From contig NZ_BBQM01000022.1 in assembly GCF_000876015.1 (NCBI RefSeq), positions 124,001-188,000 of the forward strand: a stretch of DNA of 64,000 nt, written 5' to 3'. A program made the position numbers and the translations under genes. Of this stretch, positions 33,982 through 42,858 are shown piece by piece. Each line of letters opens with the position of its first letter. Position 1 is the first letter of the stretch. The stretch comes from Cupriavidus basilensis (lineage in GTDB: Bacteria > Pseudomonadota > Gammaproteobacteria > Burkholderiales > Burkholderiaceae). The notes under the pieces were generated by a model. That model searched no databases. It saw only the letters and a list, made by a program, of their open reading frames with translations, and was not told where the DNA came from.

Positions 33982-35379
33982 GTGTACTCCCAAACGCAAA
34001 TCGATCCGGTGGTCAGCTTCCGCAACTCGCAGGGCGAGCAGGTGCGGGGCACAATTATCAATCTCCAGAGAAAATCTCTGGTGATGGAAATCTACAACCC
34101 GTACTCGATCGTTCAGGTCAGCGAGGTGCTGAGCGAGCTGAGTGTGCGCATGGGCAGCAAGAACGCCTACCTGGGCAAGGCGGTGGTGATGAGCCTGGTG
34201 AACACCGGCCTCACCGCGGTGGTCTCCCTCACGCTCATCGACGAATGGCGCGAGCTGAGCGACCTCACCAACGAGCCCAAGTCGGTCGGCCGCGAAGCGC
34301 AGTTGTTCATCAACGACTGGGACGCGCGCTTCAACATCCGGCGCGACTACCAGATCGTGGTCAACGAGATGCGCGCGTTCCTGTCCGAAGTCTCGCGCTG
34401 GGTCGAGCAGGTGGACCTGACCGAGAACCTGCCCAAGGTCGACGGGCGGCTGCGCGAGGACGTGTTCTACGAGCTGGCCACGCCGATCATGCTCAAGACC
34501 AAGACCTACCTGGACCGCCTGGAAGGCGAGGCCGAGCAGGTCGACGCGGAGATCGCGCCGGTGCACCGCACCTACGCGCAGTCCGCGCTGCACCCGCTGC
34601 TGCTGCGCGCGCCGTTCGTCTACCGCACCTTCACCAAGCCGCTCGGCTATGCCGGCGACTACGAGATGGTCAACCAGATCCTGAGCGATCCGCAGCAGGG
34701 CCCGACCACCTACTTCCAGATCGTCAACACGGCCTTCCTCAAGGCCGCCGTGGCCACCGCCCACCGCAACCGCATCGACCTGCTGGTCGATTTCCTGTCG
34801 CGCCAGGCCGACGCCGCGCGCGCGGCCGGGCGCCCGTTCCGCGTGCTCAACGTGGGCTGCGGGCCGGCCTTCGAGATCCAGCGTTTCGTGCGCGAGTATC
34901 CGCAGCCCGAGCTGCTGTCGTTCCAGCTGGTCGACTTCAGCGAGGAGACGCTGGCCTATACCAAGGCCTCGATCGAGCGCTCGGCCGCCGCGGCCGGCCA
35001 CAAGGACAAGGTGGCGGTGGAGATGGTGCACCAGTCGGTGCACGAGCTGCTCAAGCGCAAGATCGCGCCCGACGACGCCAGCCTGCGCGAGTTCGACGCG
35101 GTGTACTGCGCCGGCCTGTTCGACTATCTCTCGGACAAGGTGTGCGCGCGCCTGCTCAGCTATTTCGCCGCGCGCACGCGGCCCGGCGGACAGTTGCTGG
35201 TGACCAACGTCCATTCGGCCAATCCCGAGAAATTCGGCATGGAACACCTGCTGGAGTGGTACCTGATCTACCGCGACGAGGCCAGGATGAGTATGCTGCT
35301 GCCCGAACAGTCGAGCGGGCACAGACTCTACGTCGACCAGACCGGCGTCAACGTGTTCGCGGAAGCGACCATATCCTGA
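33982..35379 (+). CDS. phcB: PhcB, SAM-dependent methyltransferase for the quorum signal
   Basis: A 465-aa protein. Residues about 1-110 are a beta-rich domain resembling PilZ (SFRNSQGEQVRGTIINLQ); the middle is helical; the class I SAM domain runs from about 285, motif I VLNVGCGPAFEIQRF. In Ralstonia, PhcB makes 3-OH palmitic or myristic acid methyl ester, the signal of the Phc system; the exact acyl chain here is not predictable. GTG at 33982 is the only start in the open frame after an upstream stop, and it has no evident Shine-Dalgarno sequence. First gene of phcBSRQ. Confidence 0.92.
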   Translation: MYSQTQIDPVVSFRNSQGEQVRGTIINLQRKSLVMEIYNPYSIVQVSEVLSELSVRMGSKNAYLGKAVVMSLVNTGLTAVVSLTLIDEWRELSDLTNEPKSVGREAQLFINDWDARFNIRRDYQIVVNEMRAFLSEVSRWVEQVDLTENLPKVDGRLREDVFYELATPIMLKTKTYLDRLEGEAEQVDAEIAPVHRTYAQSALHPLLLRAPFVYRTFTKPLGYAGDYEMVNQILSDPQQGPTTYFQIVNTAFLKAAVATAHRNRIDLLVDFLSRQADAARAAGRPFRVLNVGCGPAFEIQRFVREYPQPELLSFQLVDFSEETLAYTKASIERSAAAAGHKDKVAVEMVHQSVHELLKRKIAPDDASLREFDAVYCAGLFDYLSDKVCARLLSYFAARTRPGGQLLVTNVHSANPEKFGMEHLLEWYLIYRDEARMSMLLPEQSSGHRLYVDQTGVNVFAEATIS

Positions 35380-35425
35380 ACCCCCGTTCCGCCATACCAG
35401 CGACACACCAGCAGCCGGCCCAGCC

Positions 35426-36757
35426 ATGAGCACCAATCAACTTTACGCGGGTTACCAGACCGAGCTGGCGGACTTCCGCCTGGCCTTCAGCCGCGGCGGC
35501 GCCTATACCGCCATCGTGCTGGTGCTGCTCGGCGTGGGACTGGACTACGGCCAGTACCCGCAGCTGCAGGCGCCGTTCGCGGTGGCGCGGGTGCTGGTGT
35601 CGCTGCTGATCGCCGGCATCGTCGTGGTGCTGTACAGCTCGGCCGGGCGGCGCTTCGCGCCGTGGCTGACGCTGTCGTGGCTGCTGCTGCCGCAGATCAT
35701 GATCTCGTGGATGATCTGGCACACCGACGGGGTGGAGTCGCCGTACTACGTGGGGCTGAACCTGGCCATCTTCGCCTCCGGCATCGCGCTGCCGTTCGGC
35801 CTGTGGCAGAACCTGGTGTTCGGCCTGCTCTCCTACCTGTTCTACTTGCTGGCCTGCCTGTTCCATCCCGGCGGGATCGAGCCGGTCGGCACCTTCATCG
35901 TCAATTCGCTGTTCCTGCTGTTCGCCGCGGCGGCCAGCGCGGTCTACACCTTCTTCAACGAGCGCGCGCGCTTCATGCTGTTCCGCCTCAAGGCCGAGGT
36001 GGCGCAGAAGAACGCCGAGCTGGAAGTCATCAACCGCAAGCTGGTCGACATCAAGGGCCAGATGCTGCAGCAGGAAAAGATGGCCGCCATCGGCACGCTG
36101 GCCGCGGGCCTGCTGCACGAGGTCAACAACCCGGTGAACTTCTGCCTGATGGCGATCGAGGTGGCGATGGAGGAGCCGGTGGCCAAGAACGAGCCGATGC
36201 TGCAGGAATGCCTGGTCGACGCCAAGCAGGGCATGCAGCGCATCCAGCATATCGTCTCGGACCTCAAGACCTTCGCCTACCGCAAGCCGGGCGCCGAGGC
36301 CGAGGGCACGCCGTTCCTGTTCGAGAAGGCGCTGGACTCGTCCATTCGCCTCACTGCGCACGAGCTGCGCGGCGTCGCGGTCACGCGCGAGCTGCCCGCC
36401 GACACGCTGGTGCTGGGCGACGAGGCCGCCGTGATCGGCGTGCTGATCAACCTGTTCTCCAACGCCGCGCTGGCCATGCGCAAGGCCGGCACGCAGAACC
36501 CGGCGATCCACACCACCGTGAAGTGGGTCGAGCGCCGCCTGCACGTGACCGTGAAGGACAACGGCCCCGGCATCGCGCCCGAGAACCTCGCGCGCGTGTT
36601 CGAGCCGTTCTTCACCACGCGCGAAGTCGGCCAGGGCCTCGGCCTCGGCCTGTCCATCAGCTATGCGGTGATCGAGCGCCACGGCGGCGTGCTGTTCGCC
36701 GAGAGCGAGCAGGGCCAGTGGGCCTCGTTCAGCTTCGACCTGCCGCGCGCCGACTGA
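35426..36757 (+). CDS. phcS: PhcS, membrane sensor histidine kinase
   Basis: A 443-aa kinase. About six transmembrane helices in residues 20-185, a coiled-coil linker (RLKAEVAQKNAELEVINRKL), phosphoacceptor His231 in LLHEVNNP, and an HATPase domain with N box, DNGPGIAP and GQGLGLGLSI. In Ralstonia PhcS senses the 3-OH fatty acid methyl ester made by PhcB. Starts 46 bases after phcB. Confidence 0.93.
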   Translation: MSTNQLYAGYQTELADFRLAFSRGGAYTAIVLVLLGVGLDYGQYPQLQAPFAVARVLVSLLIAGIVVVLYSSAGRRFAPWLTLSWLLLPQIMISWMIWHTDGVESPYYVGLNLAIFASGIALPFGLWQNLVFGLLSYLFYLLACLFHPGGIEPVGTFIVNSLFLLFAAAASAVYTFFNERARFMLFRLKAEVAQKNAELEVINRKLVDIKGQMLQQEKMAAIGTLAAGLLHEVNNPVNFCLMAIEVAMEEPVAKNEPMLQECLVDAKQGMQRIQHIVSDLKTFAYRKPGAEAEGTPFLFEKALDSSIRLTAHELRGVAVTRELPADTLVLGDEAAVIGVLINLFSNAALAMRKAGTQNPAIHTTVKWVERRLHVTVKDNGPGIAPENLARVFEPFFTTREVGQGLGLGLSISYAVIERHGGVLFAESEQGQWASFSFDLPRAD

Positions 36758-36764
36758 GGACGCC

Positions 36765-37898
36765 ATGAGCGACGCCAGGCAACCCCGGCTTACCGTGCTC
36801 TACGTCGACGACGAGGAGATGGCATGCAAGTACTTCGCCCGCGCGGTCGGCGCGGAGTACGAGGTGCTGGTGGCCGGCGGCGCGGACGAGGCGGTCGGCA
36901 TCCTGCGCCGCGAGGGCGCGCGCGTGGCGGTGCTGGTGACGGACTTCCGCATGCCGGGCCGCGACGGCGGCGACCTGCTGCGCCAGATCGCGCTCGAGTA
37001 CCCGCAGATCGTGCGCGTGCTGGTGACGGCCTACGCCGACAAGGACATGCTGCTGCAGACGGTCAACACCGGCGAGGTGTTCCGCATCCTGGAAAAGCCG
37101 CTCGGGCTAGGCCAGGTGCGCGACGCGCTGCGCATGGCGGCGGAGCGCTACCGCGAGCGCTCGATGCGCCACCAGCGCCTGATGGCCATCGACGAGACGC
37201 TGGCCTTCCTCGCGCACGAGCTCAACACGCCGCTGGCCGCGATCGCCAATTTCGCGCGCGGCATCGAAAGCCGGATCGCGGCGGAATACAATCCGCAGCG
37301 CCAGGGCGAAATCGGCCAGGCGGCCAGCGCGATGCACGACAACGCGCAGTATTGCCTGGCGGTGATCTCGTCGTTCCTGCAGTCGGTGCGCAGCACCGGC
37401 AGCCGGCCCAGCACGCAGGCCGGCGCCAGCCGCGAAGTGACCGCCGGCGGGCTGATCGCCGCGCTGCTCGACACCTACCCGTTCGCGGGGCAGCAGCGCG
37501 GCTGGGTGGCGGTCGAGATGCAGGACGATTTCGCCGTGCGCACGCTGCCCAACTGCGTGGCGCTGGTGCTGTCGTCGCTGCTGTCCAACGCGCTGCGCGC
37601 GCTCGACGGCGTGGCCGCCCCCTCGCTGCGCTTCGTGGTGGCGACCGAGCCCGAGGCGGCGATCCGCATCTGCGACAACGGCCCGGGCATTCCGCCGGAA
37701 GTGATGGGACGCCTGCTGGTGGACCCGGTCACGACTCACGCCAGCACCGGCGGCAACGGCCTGGGCATGATTTTCTGCAACCGTGTGATGCAGTCTTTCG
37801 GTGGCGGCATCCGGATCGAGTCAATGGCCGGCGCGGGCACCACCGTCACGCTGGATTTCCCCAATACCAAGAGTCGAATGCATAGGAGTGATCGATGA
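36765..37898 (+). CDS. phcR: PhcR, receiver fused to a histidine kinase-like module
   Basis: A 377-aa hybrid in unusual order: N-terminal receiver (acidic Asp15-Asp16, phosphoacceptor Asp60 in VTDFRMPG, Lys111), then a dimerisation/His region with His151 in AHELNTPL, and an ATPase domain (SSLLSNALRAL; DNGPGIPP; GGNGLGMIF). No DNA-binding domain. In Ralstonia, PhcS-PhcR signalling relieves repression so that the LysR regulator PhcA becomes active. Lies 8 bases after phcS; overlaps phcQ. Confidence 0.92.
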   Translation: MSDARQPRLTVLYVDDEEMACKYFARAVGAEYEVLVAGGADEAVGILRREGARVAVLVTDFRMPGRDGGDLLRQIALEYPQIVRVLVTAYADKDMLLQTVNTGEVFRILEKPLGLGQVRDALRMAAERYRERSMRHQRLMAIDETLAFLAHELNTPLAAIANFARGIESRIAAEYNPQRQGEIGQAASAMHDNAQYCLAVISSFLQSVRSTGSRPSTQAGASREVTAGGLIAALLDTYPFAGQQRGWVAVEMQDDFAVRTLPNCVALVLSSLLSNALRALDGVAAPSLRFVVATEPEAAIRICDNGPGIPPEVMGRLLVDPVTTHASTGGNGLGMIFCNRVMQSFGGGIRIESMAGAGTTVTLDFPNTKSRMHRSDR

Positions 37899-38902
37899 AC
37901 GAACCGAATGCCACGCAGGCACTTTCACCGGCGATTCTGTTCGTCGATGACGAAGCCACGGCGGTCAAGTATTTCCAGCGTGCCATCGGCGCCCTGGCGC
38001 CAGTGGTGACAGGCGGCTCCGTCGAAGAGGGCAAGGCGCTGCTCGATGCTCACGCCGACAGCCTCGCCGTGCTGGTTTCCGACCAGCGCATGCCGGGCGA
38101 GTACGGCAACGAGCTGCTGCGCTACGCGCGCGAGCGCTACCCGCACATCGTGCGCATCCTGACCACCGCCTACTCGGAGATCGAGCATACCGTCGCGGCC
38201 GTCAACGAAGGCCAGATCCACCGCTACATCAAGAAGCCGTGGGACATCACCGCGCTGCGCATGGAGCTCAAGCAGGCGCTGGAGATGGCCGGCCTGCGCA
38301 AGGAGCGCGATCAGCTCGTGCGCGAGAAGCTGAGCGTGCTGCAGAAGCAGACCATCGCCACGCGCGTCGGGCTGGTGCGCGCGCTGGCCGCCAGCCTGAG
38401 CGCGCCGGAGCGCTTCCAGCCGGTGGAGACCTACCTGGCCTCGGCCGCGCTGGCCGGCGTGCAGAACCCCGAGCCGGACTGGCTGCTGATGGACTACGCC
38501 GACCTCGTGGCGGCGGAGAGCAAGCGCGGCGGCGGCTTCGGCCACGCGGTGGCGGCGCAGCTCGCCGCGCTGCGCGCGCGCTACGCGGGCCGCGGCGCGG
38601 GCGACGCGGTGGCGATGCTGGCCGAGGTGCTGGCCGAAGGCGAGGGCGCCGCCACGGTGCGCCGCGACGGCGACGCGCTGGTCTGGACCCGCCCGGCGGC
38701 GCTGGCCGAATACCTCGGCGAGCCGGTCAAGCAGGACGTCTCGGCGCAGCACGCGGCCTGGCTGGCCGGCCTGCTGTGGCTCGACGAGGCCGGCGGCGCG
38801 CTCAAGGCCACGCGCGAAGGCGATGTCATCGTCTTCCGCGCGGCCGAGCGCAGCGTGGAATTCCCGGCGGACCGCCTGGCGGTGTGGATCGAGCAGTTCT
38901 GA
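37895..38902 (+). CDS. phcQ: PhcQ, response regulator of the Phc system
   Basis: A 335-aa protein: receiver in residues 12-130 (Asp18-Asp19, Asp63 in SDQRMPGEYG, TAY, KKPW), a helical linker, and a C-terminal domain of about 180 residues rich in Ala/Glu without a HTH. In R. solanacearum PhcQ works with PhcR to control phcA-dependent genes. ATG overlaps the phcR stop (ATGA). A palindromic unit and a terminator follow. Confidence 0.9.
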   Translation: MNEPNATQALSPAILFVDDEATAVKYFQRAIGALAPVVTGGSVEEGKALLDAHADSLAVLVSDQRMPGEYGNELLRYARERYPHIVRILTTAYSEIEHTVAAVNEGQIHRYIKKPWDITALRMELKQALEMAGLRKERDQLVREKLSVLQKQTIATRVGLVRALAASLSAPERFQPVETYLASAALAGVQNPEPDWLLMDYADLVAAESKRGGGFGHAVAAQLAALRARYAGRGAGDAVAMLAEVLAEGEGAATVRRDGDALVWTRPAALAEYLGEPVKQDVSAQHAAWLAGLLWLDEAGGALKATREGDVIVFRAAERSVEFPADRLAVWIEQF

Positions 38903-38978
38903 TCGGCAACCCCGGGGCAATGAACGAAGCCGCCAGAACGGGCCCACGCCGCCAGAGCTAGCCCAGGTAAGGTGTCCT

Positions 38979-39003
38979 CCCTCTCCCGCTGCGCGGGAGA
39001 GGG
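38979..39003. repeat. Extragenic palindrome CCCTCTCCCGC-TGC-GCGGGAGAGGG
   Basis: Perfect 11-bp arms with a three-base loop, in the phcQ-secF gap. This CTCTCCC/GGGAGAG palindrome resembles dispersed extragenic palindromes of GC-rich proteobacteria; no second copy is seen in this window. Confidence 0.75.
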
Positions 39004-39052
39004 GCGCAAACCTTCGGCAAGCGGCGGCGCGCAGCGCATCGGCAAGACAAAC

Positions 39053-39082
39053 GAAAATGGGCACCCGAAGGTGCCCATTTTC
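39053..39082. terminator. Bidirectional terminator between phcQ and secF
   Basis: Perfect 13-bp stem GAAAATGGGCACC / GGTGCCCATTTTC with CGAA tetraloop; serves the convergent operons. Confidence 0.9.
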
Positions 39083-39100
39083 ATTGCGGCGTCAGTCCGG

Positions 39101-40072
39101 TCAGGCCTGCGCGCCGTAGTTCGGGTCGTTGCGGTCGATCTCGCCCGGCTTCTTGTCGCCCTTGACTAGGTCCTCGCGCTTGACGCCCAGCCACATGGCC
39201 AGCGCCGCGGCGACGAACACCGACGAGTAGATGCCGAACAGGATGCCGACGGTCAGCGCCAGCGCGAAGTAGTGCAGCGTGGGGCCGCCGAAGAAGAACA
39301 TCGACAGCACCATCATTTCGGTCGAGCCGTGGGTGATGATGGTGCGCGAGATGGTGCTGGTGATCGCGTTGTCGATGATCTCGTGCGTGGTCATCTTGCG
39401 GTACTTGCGGAAGTTCTCGCGGATCCGGTCGAAGATCACCACCGATTCGTTGACCGAGTAGCCGAGCACCGCCAGGATCGCCGCCAGCACCGACAGCGAG
39501 AATTCCCACTGGAAGAAGGCGAAGAAGCCGAGGATGATCACCACGTCGTGCAGGTTGGCGATCACGCCGGCCACCGCGAACTTCCATTCGAAGCGGAACG
39601 ACAGGTAGATCACGATGCCGGCCACCACGCACAGCAGCGCCAGCAGGCCGTCGGTGGCCAGCTCCTTGCCCACCTGCGGGCCGACGAACTCGACGCGCTG
39701 GAGCTTGACGTCGGGCGTGGCGGCCTGCAGCGCGCCCATGACCTGCTCGCTCTGCTGGGCCGAGGTGACGGGCTTGCCGTCCGCGCCCTTCTGGATCGGC
39801 AGGCGGATCATCACGTCGCGCGAGGTGCCGAAGTTCTGCACCTGCACATCGCTGTAGCCGAGCTTGCCGACCTGGCCGCGGATCTTCTCGAGATCGGCGG
39901 TCTGCTGGTAGTTGACCTCCATCACCGTGCCGCCGGTGAACTCGATCGACAGGTGCAGGCCCTTGTGCCAGAGGAAGAATACGGCCGCGGCAAACGTCAG
40001 GAAGGAAATCACGTTGAAGACCAACGCGTGCTTCATGAACGGAATGTCGCGCCGGATGCGGAAGAATTCCAT
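39101..40072 (-). CDS. secF: Protein translocase subunit SecF
   Basis: A 323-aa inner-membrane protein with six helices and one large periplasmic loop; IEFTGGTVMEV, LGYSVNESVVIFDRIREN and STEMMVLSMFFFGG are SecF/RND signatures. With SecD it uses the proton gradient to pull proteins across the membrane. Last gene of yajC-secD-secF, 92 bases after secD. Confidence 0.97.
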   Translation of the reverse strand: MEFFRIRRDIPFMKHALVFNVISFLTFAAAVFFLWHKGLHLSIEFTGGTVMEVNYQQTADLEKIRGQVGKLGYSDVQVQNFGTSRDVMIRLPIQKGADGKPVTSAQQSEQVMGALQAATPDVKLQRVEFVGPQVGKELATDGLLALLCVVAGIVIYLSFRFEWKFAVAGVIANLHDVVIILGFFAFFQWEFSLSVLAAILAVLGYSVNESVVIFDRIRENFRKYRKMTTHEIIDNAITSTISRTIITHGSTEMMVLSMFFFGGPTLHYFALALTVGILFGIYSSVFVAAALAMWLGVKREDLVKGDKKPGEIDRNDPNYGAQA

Positions 40073-40164
40073 GTTGAATCCTGTTCTGTACGGCGGCCCT
40101 TGCCGCCGTGCTTATGCTGTTTGGCCGCCGCGCCCGGCGCGGCGGCCTTGTGCTGTCCCGATGC

Positions 40165-42036
40165 CTACTTGGCGACGGTGCCCTGGTTGTCCGAACCCGG
40201 CTTCCAGATCTGGCCGATCGCCACGCCCTGCAGCTTCTTCTTGCGGCCGTACCAGAGGTTGACCAGGCCGCGGTTGAAGAACACCGCCGAGAACATCGAG
40301 GTCAGGATGCCCAGGCAGTGCACCACCGCGAAGCCGCGCACCGGGCCCGAGCCGAAGGCCAGCAGCGCCAGGCCGGCGATCAGCGTGGTCACGTTGGAGT
40401 CGAGGATGGTGGCCCAGGCGCGGTCGAAGCCGGTGGCGATGGCCATCTGCGGCGAGGCGCCCGCGCGCAGTTCCTCGCGGATGCGCTCGTTGATCAGCAC
40501 GTTGGCGTCGATGGCCATGCCCAGCACCAGCGCGATGGCGGCGATGCCCGGCAGCGTCAGCGTGGCCTGCAGCATCGACAGCACCGCCACCAGCAGCAGC
40601 AGGTTGATGGCCAGCGCGGCCACCGAGAACACGCCGAACAGCATGTAGTACAGCACCATGAAGACGGCGATGGCGCTGAAGCCGTAGGCCACCGAGTCGA
40701 AGCCCTTCTGGATGTTGTCGGCGCCCAGCGACGGGCCGATGGTGCGTTCCTCGATGATTTCCATCGGCGCGGCCAGCGAGCCGGCGCGCAGCAGCAGCGC
40801 CAGGTCGTTGGCGGCCTCGGTGGAGTACGAGCCGGTGATCTGGAAGCTCGAGCCCAGCTCGGACTGGATGGTCGCCACCGTCAGCACTTCGCCCTTGCCC
40901 TTCTCGAACAGCACGATGCCCATCGGCTTGCCGATGTTCTCGCGCGAGACGTCGCGCAGCACGCGCCCGCCCTGGGCGTCGAGCTTGATGTTGACCGAGG
41001 GGCGCTGGTTCTGGTCGAAGCCGGCCGAGGCGCTTTCGATGCGGTCGCCGGTGAAGATGACCTGCTTCTTGAGCACCACCGGGGCGCCGTTGCCCTGCGT
41101 GAACAGTTCGCTGCCGAACGGGATCGGGTCGCCCGGGCGCGGGTTGCGCGGCGCTTCCGGATCGGCCAGGCGCGCCTCCAGCGTGGCGGTGCGGCCGATG
41201 ATGTCCTTGGCCTTGGCGGTGTCCTGCACGCCCGGCAACTGGACCACGATGCGGTCCGAGCCCTGCTGCTGGATCACCGGCTCGGCCACGCCGAGCTCGT
41301 TCACGCGGTTGTGCAGCGTGGTGATGTTCTGCTTGACCGCCGCGTCCTGCACCGCCCGGCGGGCGGCGTCGGTGAACACGCCGGTGAGGTTGTTGCCGTC
41401 GGCCGCGAAGGCCAGCTCGCGCAGGCTGTCGGCGAGGATGCCGCGCGCCTTGCCGGCGTCCTCGGCGTTGTTGAAGCGCACCGTCAGGCGCTCGCCGTCG
41501 CGGTCGATGCCGCCGTGGCGGATGCCCTTGTCGCGCAGCAGCGTGCGCGCGTCGCCGGCCAGGCTGTCGAGCTTCTTGTCGACCGCGCCCTTCATGTCCA
41601 CCTGCAGCAGGAAGTGCACGCCGCCGCGCAGGTCCAGGCCCAGGTACATCGGCAGCGCGTGCAGCGCGGTCAGCCAGCGCGGCGAGCCCGACAGCAGGTT
41701 GAGCGCGACCACGTAGGTGGCGTCATTGGGGTCGGGGTTGAGCGCGCGCGTCAGCACGTCCTTGGCCTTGAGCTGCTCGTCGGTGGTGCGAAAGCGCGCC
41801 TTGACCGAGCCGGTCTGGCCGTTGACGTCGAAGAACATGCCGTCGGGCTGCAGGCTGTTCTGCGCCAGCACCTGCTCGACCTGCTTCTGCGTGGCCAGGT
41901 CGACCTTGACCGTGGCCTTGGCCGAGGAGACCTGCACGGCGGGCGCCTCGCCGAAGAAGTTCGGCAGCGTGTAGATGATGCCGATGGCCAGCGCCACCAG
42001 GATCACGAGGTATTTCCAAAGCGGATAACGATTCAT
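40165..42036 (-). CDS. secD: Protein translocase subunit SecD
   Basis: A 623-aa protein: N-terminal helix (MNRYPLWKYLVILVALAIG), periplasmic P1 domain, LGLDLRGGVHFLLQVD motif, and five helices at the C-terminus with GMAIDANVLINERIREEL. ATG 42036 is the family start; the longer open frame upstream is not conserved. 273 bases separate it from yajC. Confidence 0.97.
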   Translation of the reverse strand: MNRYPLWKYLVILVALAIGIIYTLPNFFGEAPAVQVSSAKATVKVDLATQKQVEQVLAQNSLQPDGMFFDVNGQTGSVKARFRTTDEQLKAKDVLTRALNPDPNDATYVVALNLLSGSPRWLTALHALPMYLGLDLRGGVHFLLQVDMKGAVDKKLDSLAGDARTLLRDKGIRHGGIDRDGERLTVRFNNAEDAGKARGILADSLRELAFAADGNNLTGVFTDAARRAVQDAAVKQNITTLHNRVNELGVAEPVIQQQGSDRIVVQLPGVQDTAKAKDIIGRTATLEARLADPEAPRNPRPGDPIPFGSELFTQGNGAPVVLKKQVIFTGDRIESASAGFDQNQRPSVNIKLDAQGGRVLRDVSRENIGKPMGIVLFEKGKGEVLTVATIQSELGSSFQITGSYSTEAANDLALLLRAGSLAAPMEIIEERTIGPSLGADNIQKGFDSVAYGFSAIAVFMVLYYMLFGVFSVAALAINLLLLVAVLSMLQATLTLPGIAAIALVLGMAIDANVLINERIREELRAGASPQMAIATGFDRAWATILDSNVTTLIAGLALLAFGSGPVRGFAVVHCLGILTSMFSAVFFNRGLVNLWYGRKKKLQGVAIGQIWKPGSDNQGTVAK

Positions 42037-42309
42037 CTTTGGCCAGTCGTTCTGCGGTTGGCGGGGCCGGGCATACCGTCGGACGGTGTGGTCGGCGGGA
42101 GGTCGGGCACCCGCACCGGTTGGCAAACAGCCGCCTGGCATCCACGGACAACCCGGGCTGGATCAGGCGGCTGCAGGGGCACGCGCGCTAATGGCGTGCC
42201 GGGAAGGGCGAAAAAGCCGGCGAAAAAACAGTAAAAGCGGCAGCAAGAGCAGCGGCTGCAGCGGACCGCGGGACGTCGCGCATGTGGCGCGCCACCCGCG
42301 GCGCCATGC

Positions 42310-42639
42310 TCAGAGGGCCTTCAGCGAGCCCTTGGGCAGCACCGTGGTCACGGCGTTTTTCTGCACCGTGATTTCGGTGCCGGCCGCGATCTCGAGGGTC
42401 ACGTACTGCTCGTTCACCTTGGTCACGCGGCCCAGGATGCCGCCGGCGGTGACGACTTCGTCGTTCTTGGCCAGCGCTTCCAGCATTGCCTTCGATTCCT
42501 TCTGGCGCTTCATCTGCGGGCGGATCATGATGAACCACAATACCGCGAACATCAGGATGATGGGCAGGAAACTCATCAGGCCACCCGCCGCGCCGCCGGT
42601 GATGCCGGCGGTCTGGGCAAATGCGTTAGAAATCAGCAC
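42310..42639 (-). CDS. yajC: Sec translocon accessory subunit YajC
   Basis: A 109-aa single-span membrane protein (helix about residues 22-40, FLPIILMFAVLWFIMIRPQMKRQKE) with a cytosolic beta-rich tail. Partner of SecDF. In the expected order queA-tgt-yajC-secD-secF. Confidence 0.95.
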   Translation of the reverse strand: MLISNAFAQTAGITGGAAGGLMSFLPIILMFAVLWFIMIRPQMKRQKESKAMLEALAKNDEVVTAGGILGRVTKVNEQYVTLEIAAGTEITVQKNAVTTVLPKGSLKAL

Positions 42640-42858
42640 GTCGCTTCTCCGTCACAAAGTCAGTCAGTTAGTCGGTCATTCTACCACCCGCTTGCAATCG
42701 CCTTCCATGTCCGATCCGGGCATTTGCGGGGATTTACGGGTTTGTTCGGGGCCCCTTGCGCGCCGCCCCGGGGCGCGCCGGACCCGGCTGTTCGACCGGC
42801 GCGTGGCGGAAAGTTCCGGCGGCCGCGCCGGCGCGCCGGCCGGCGTGGAAAGTGGCGC

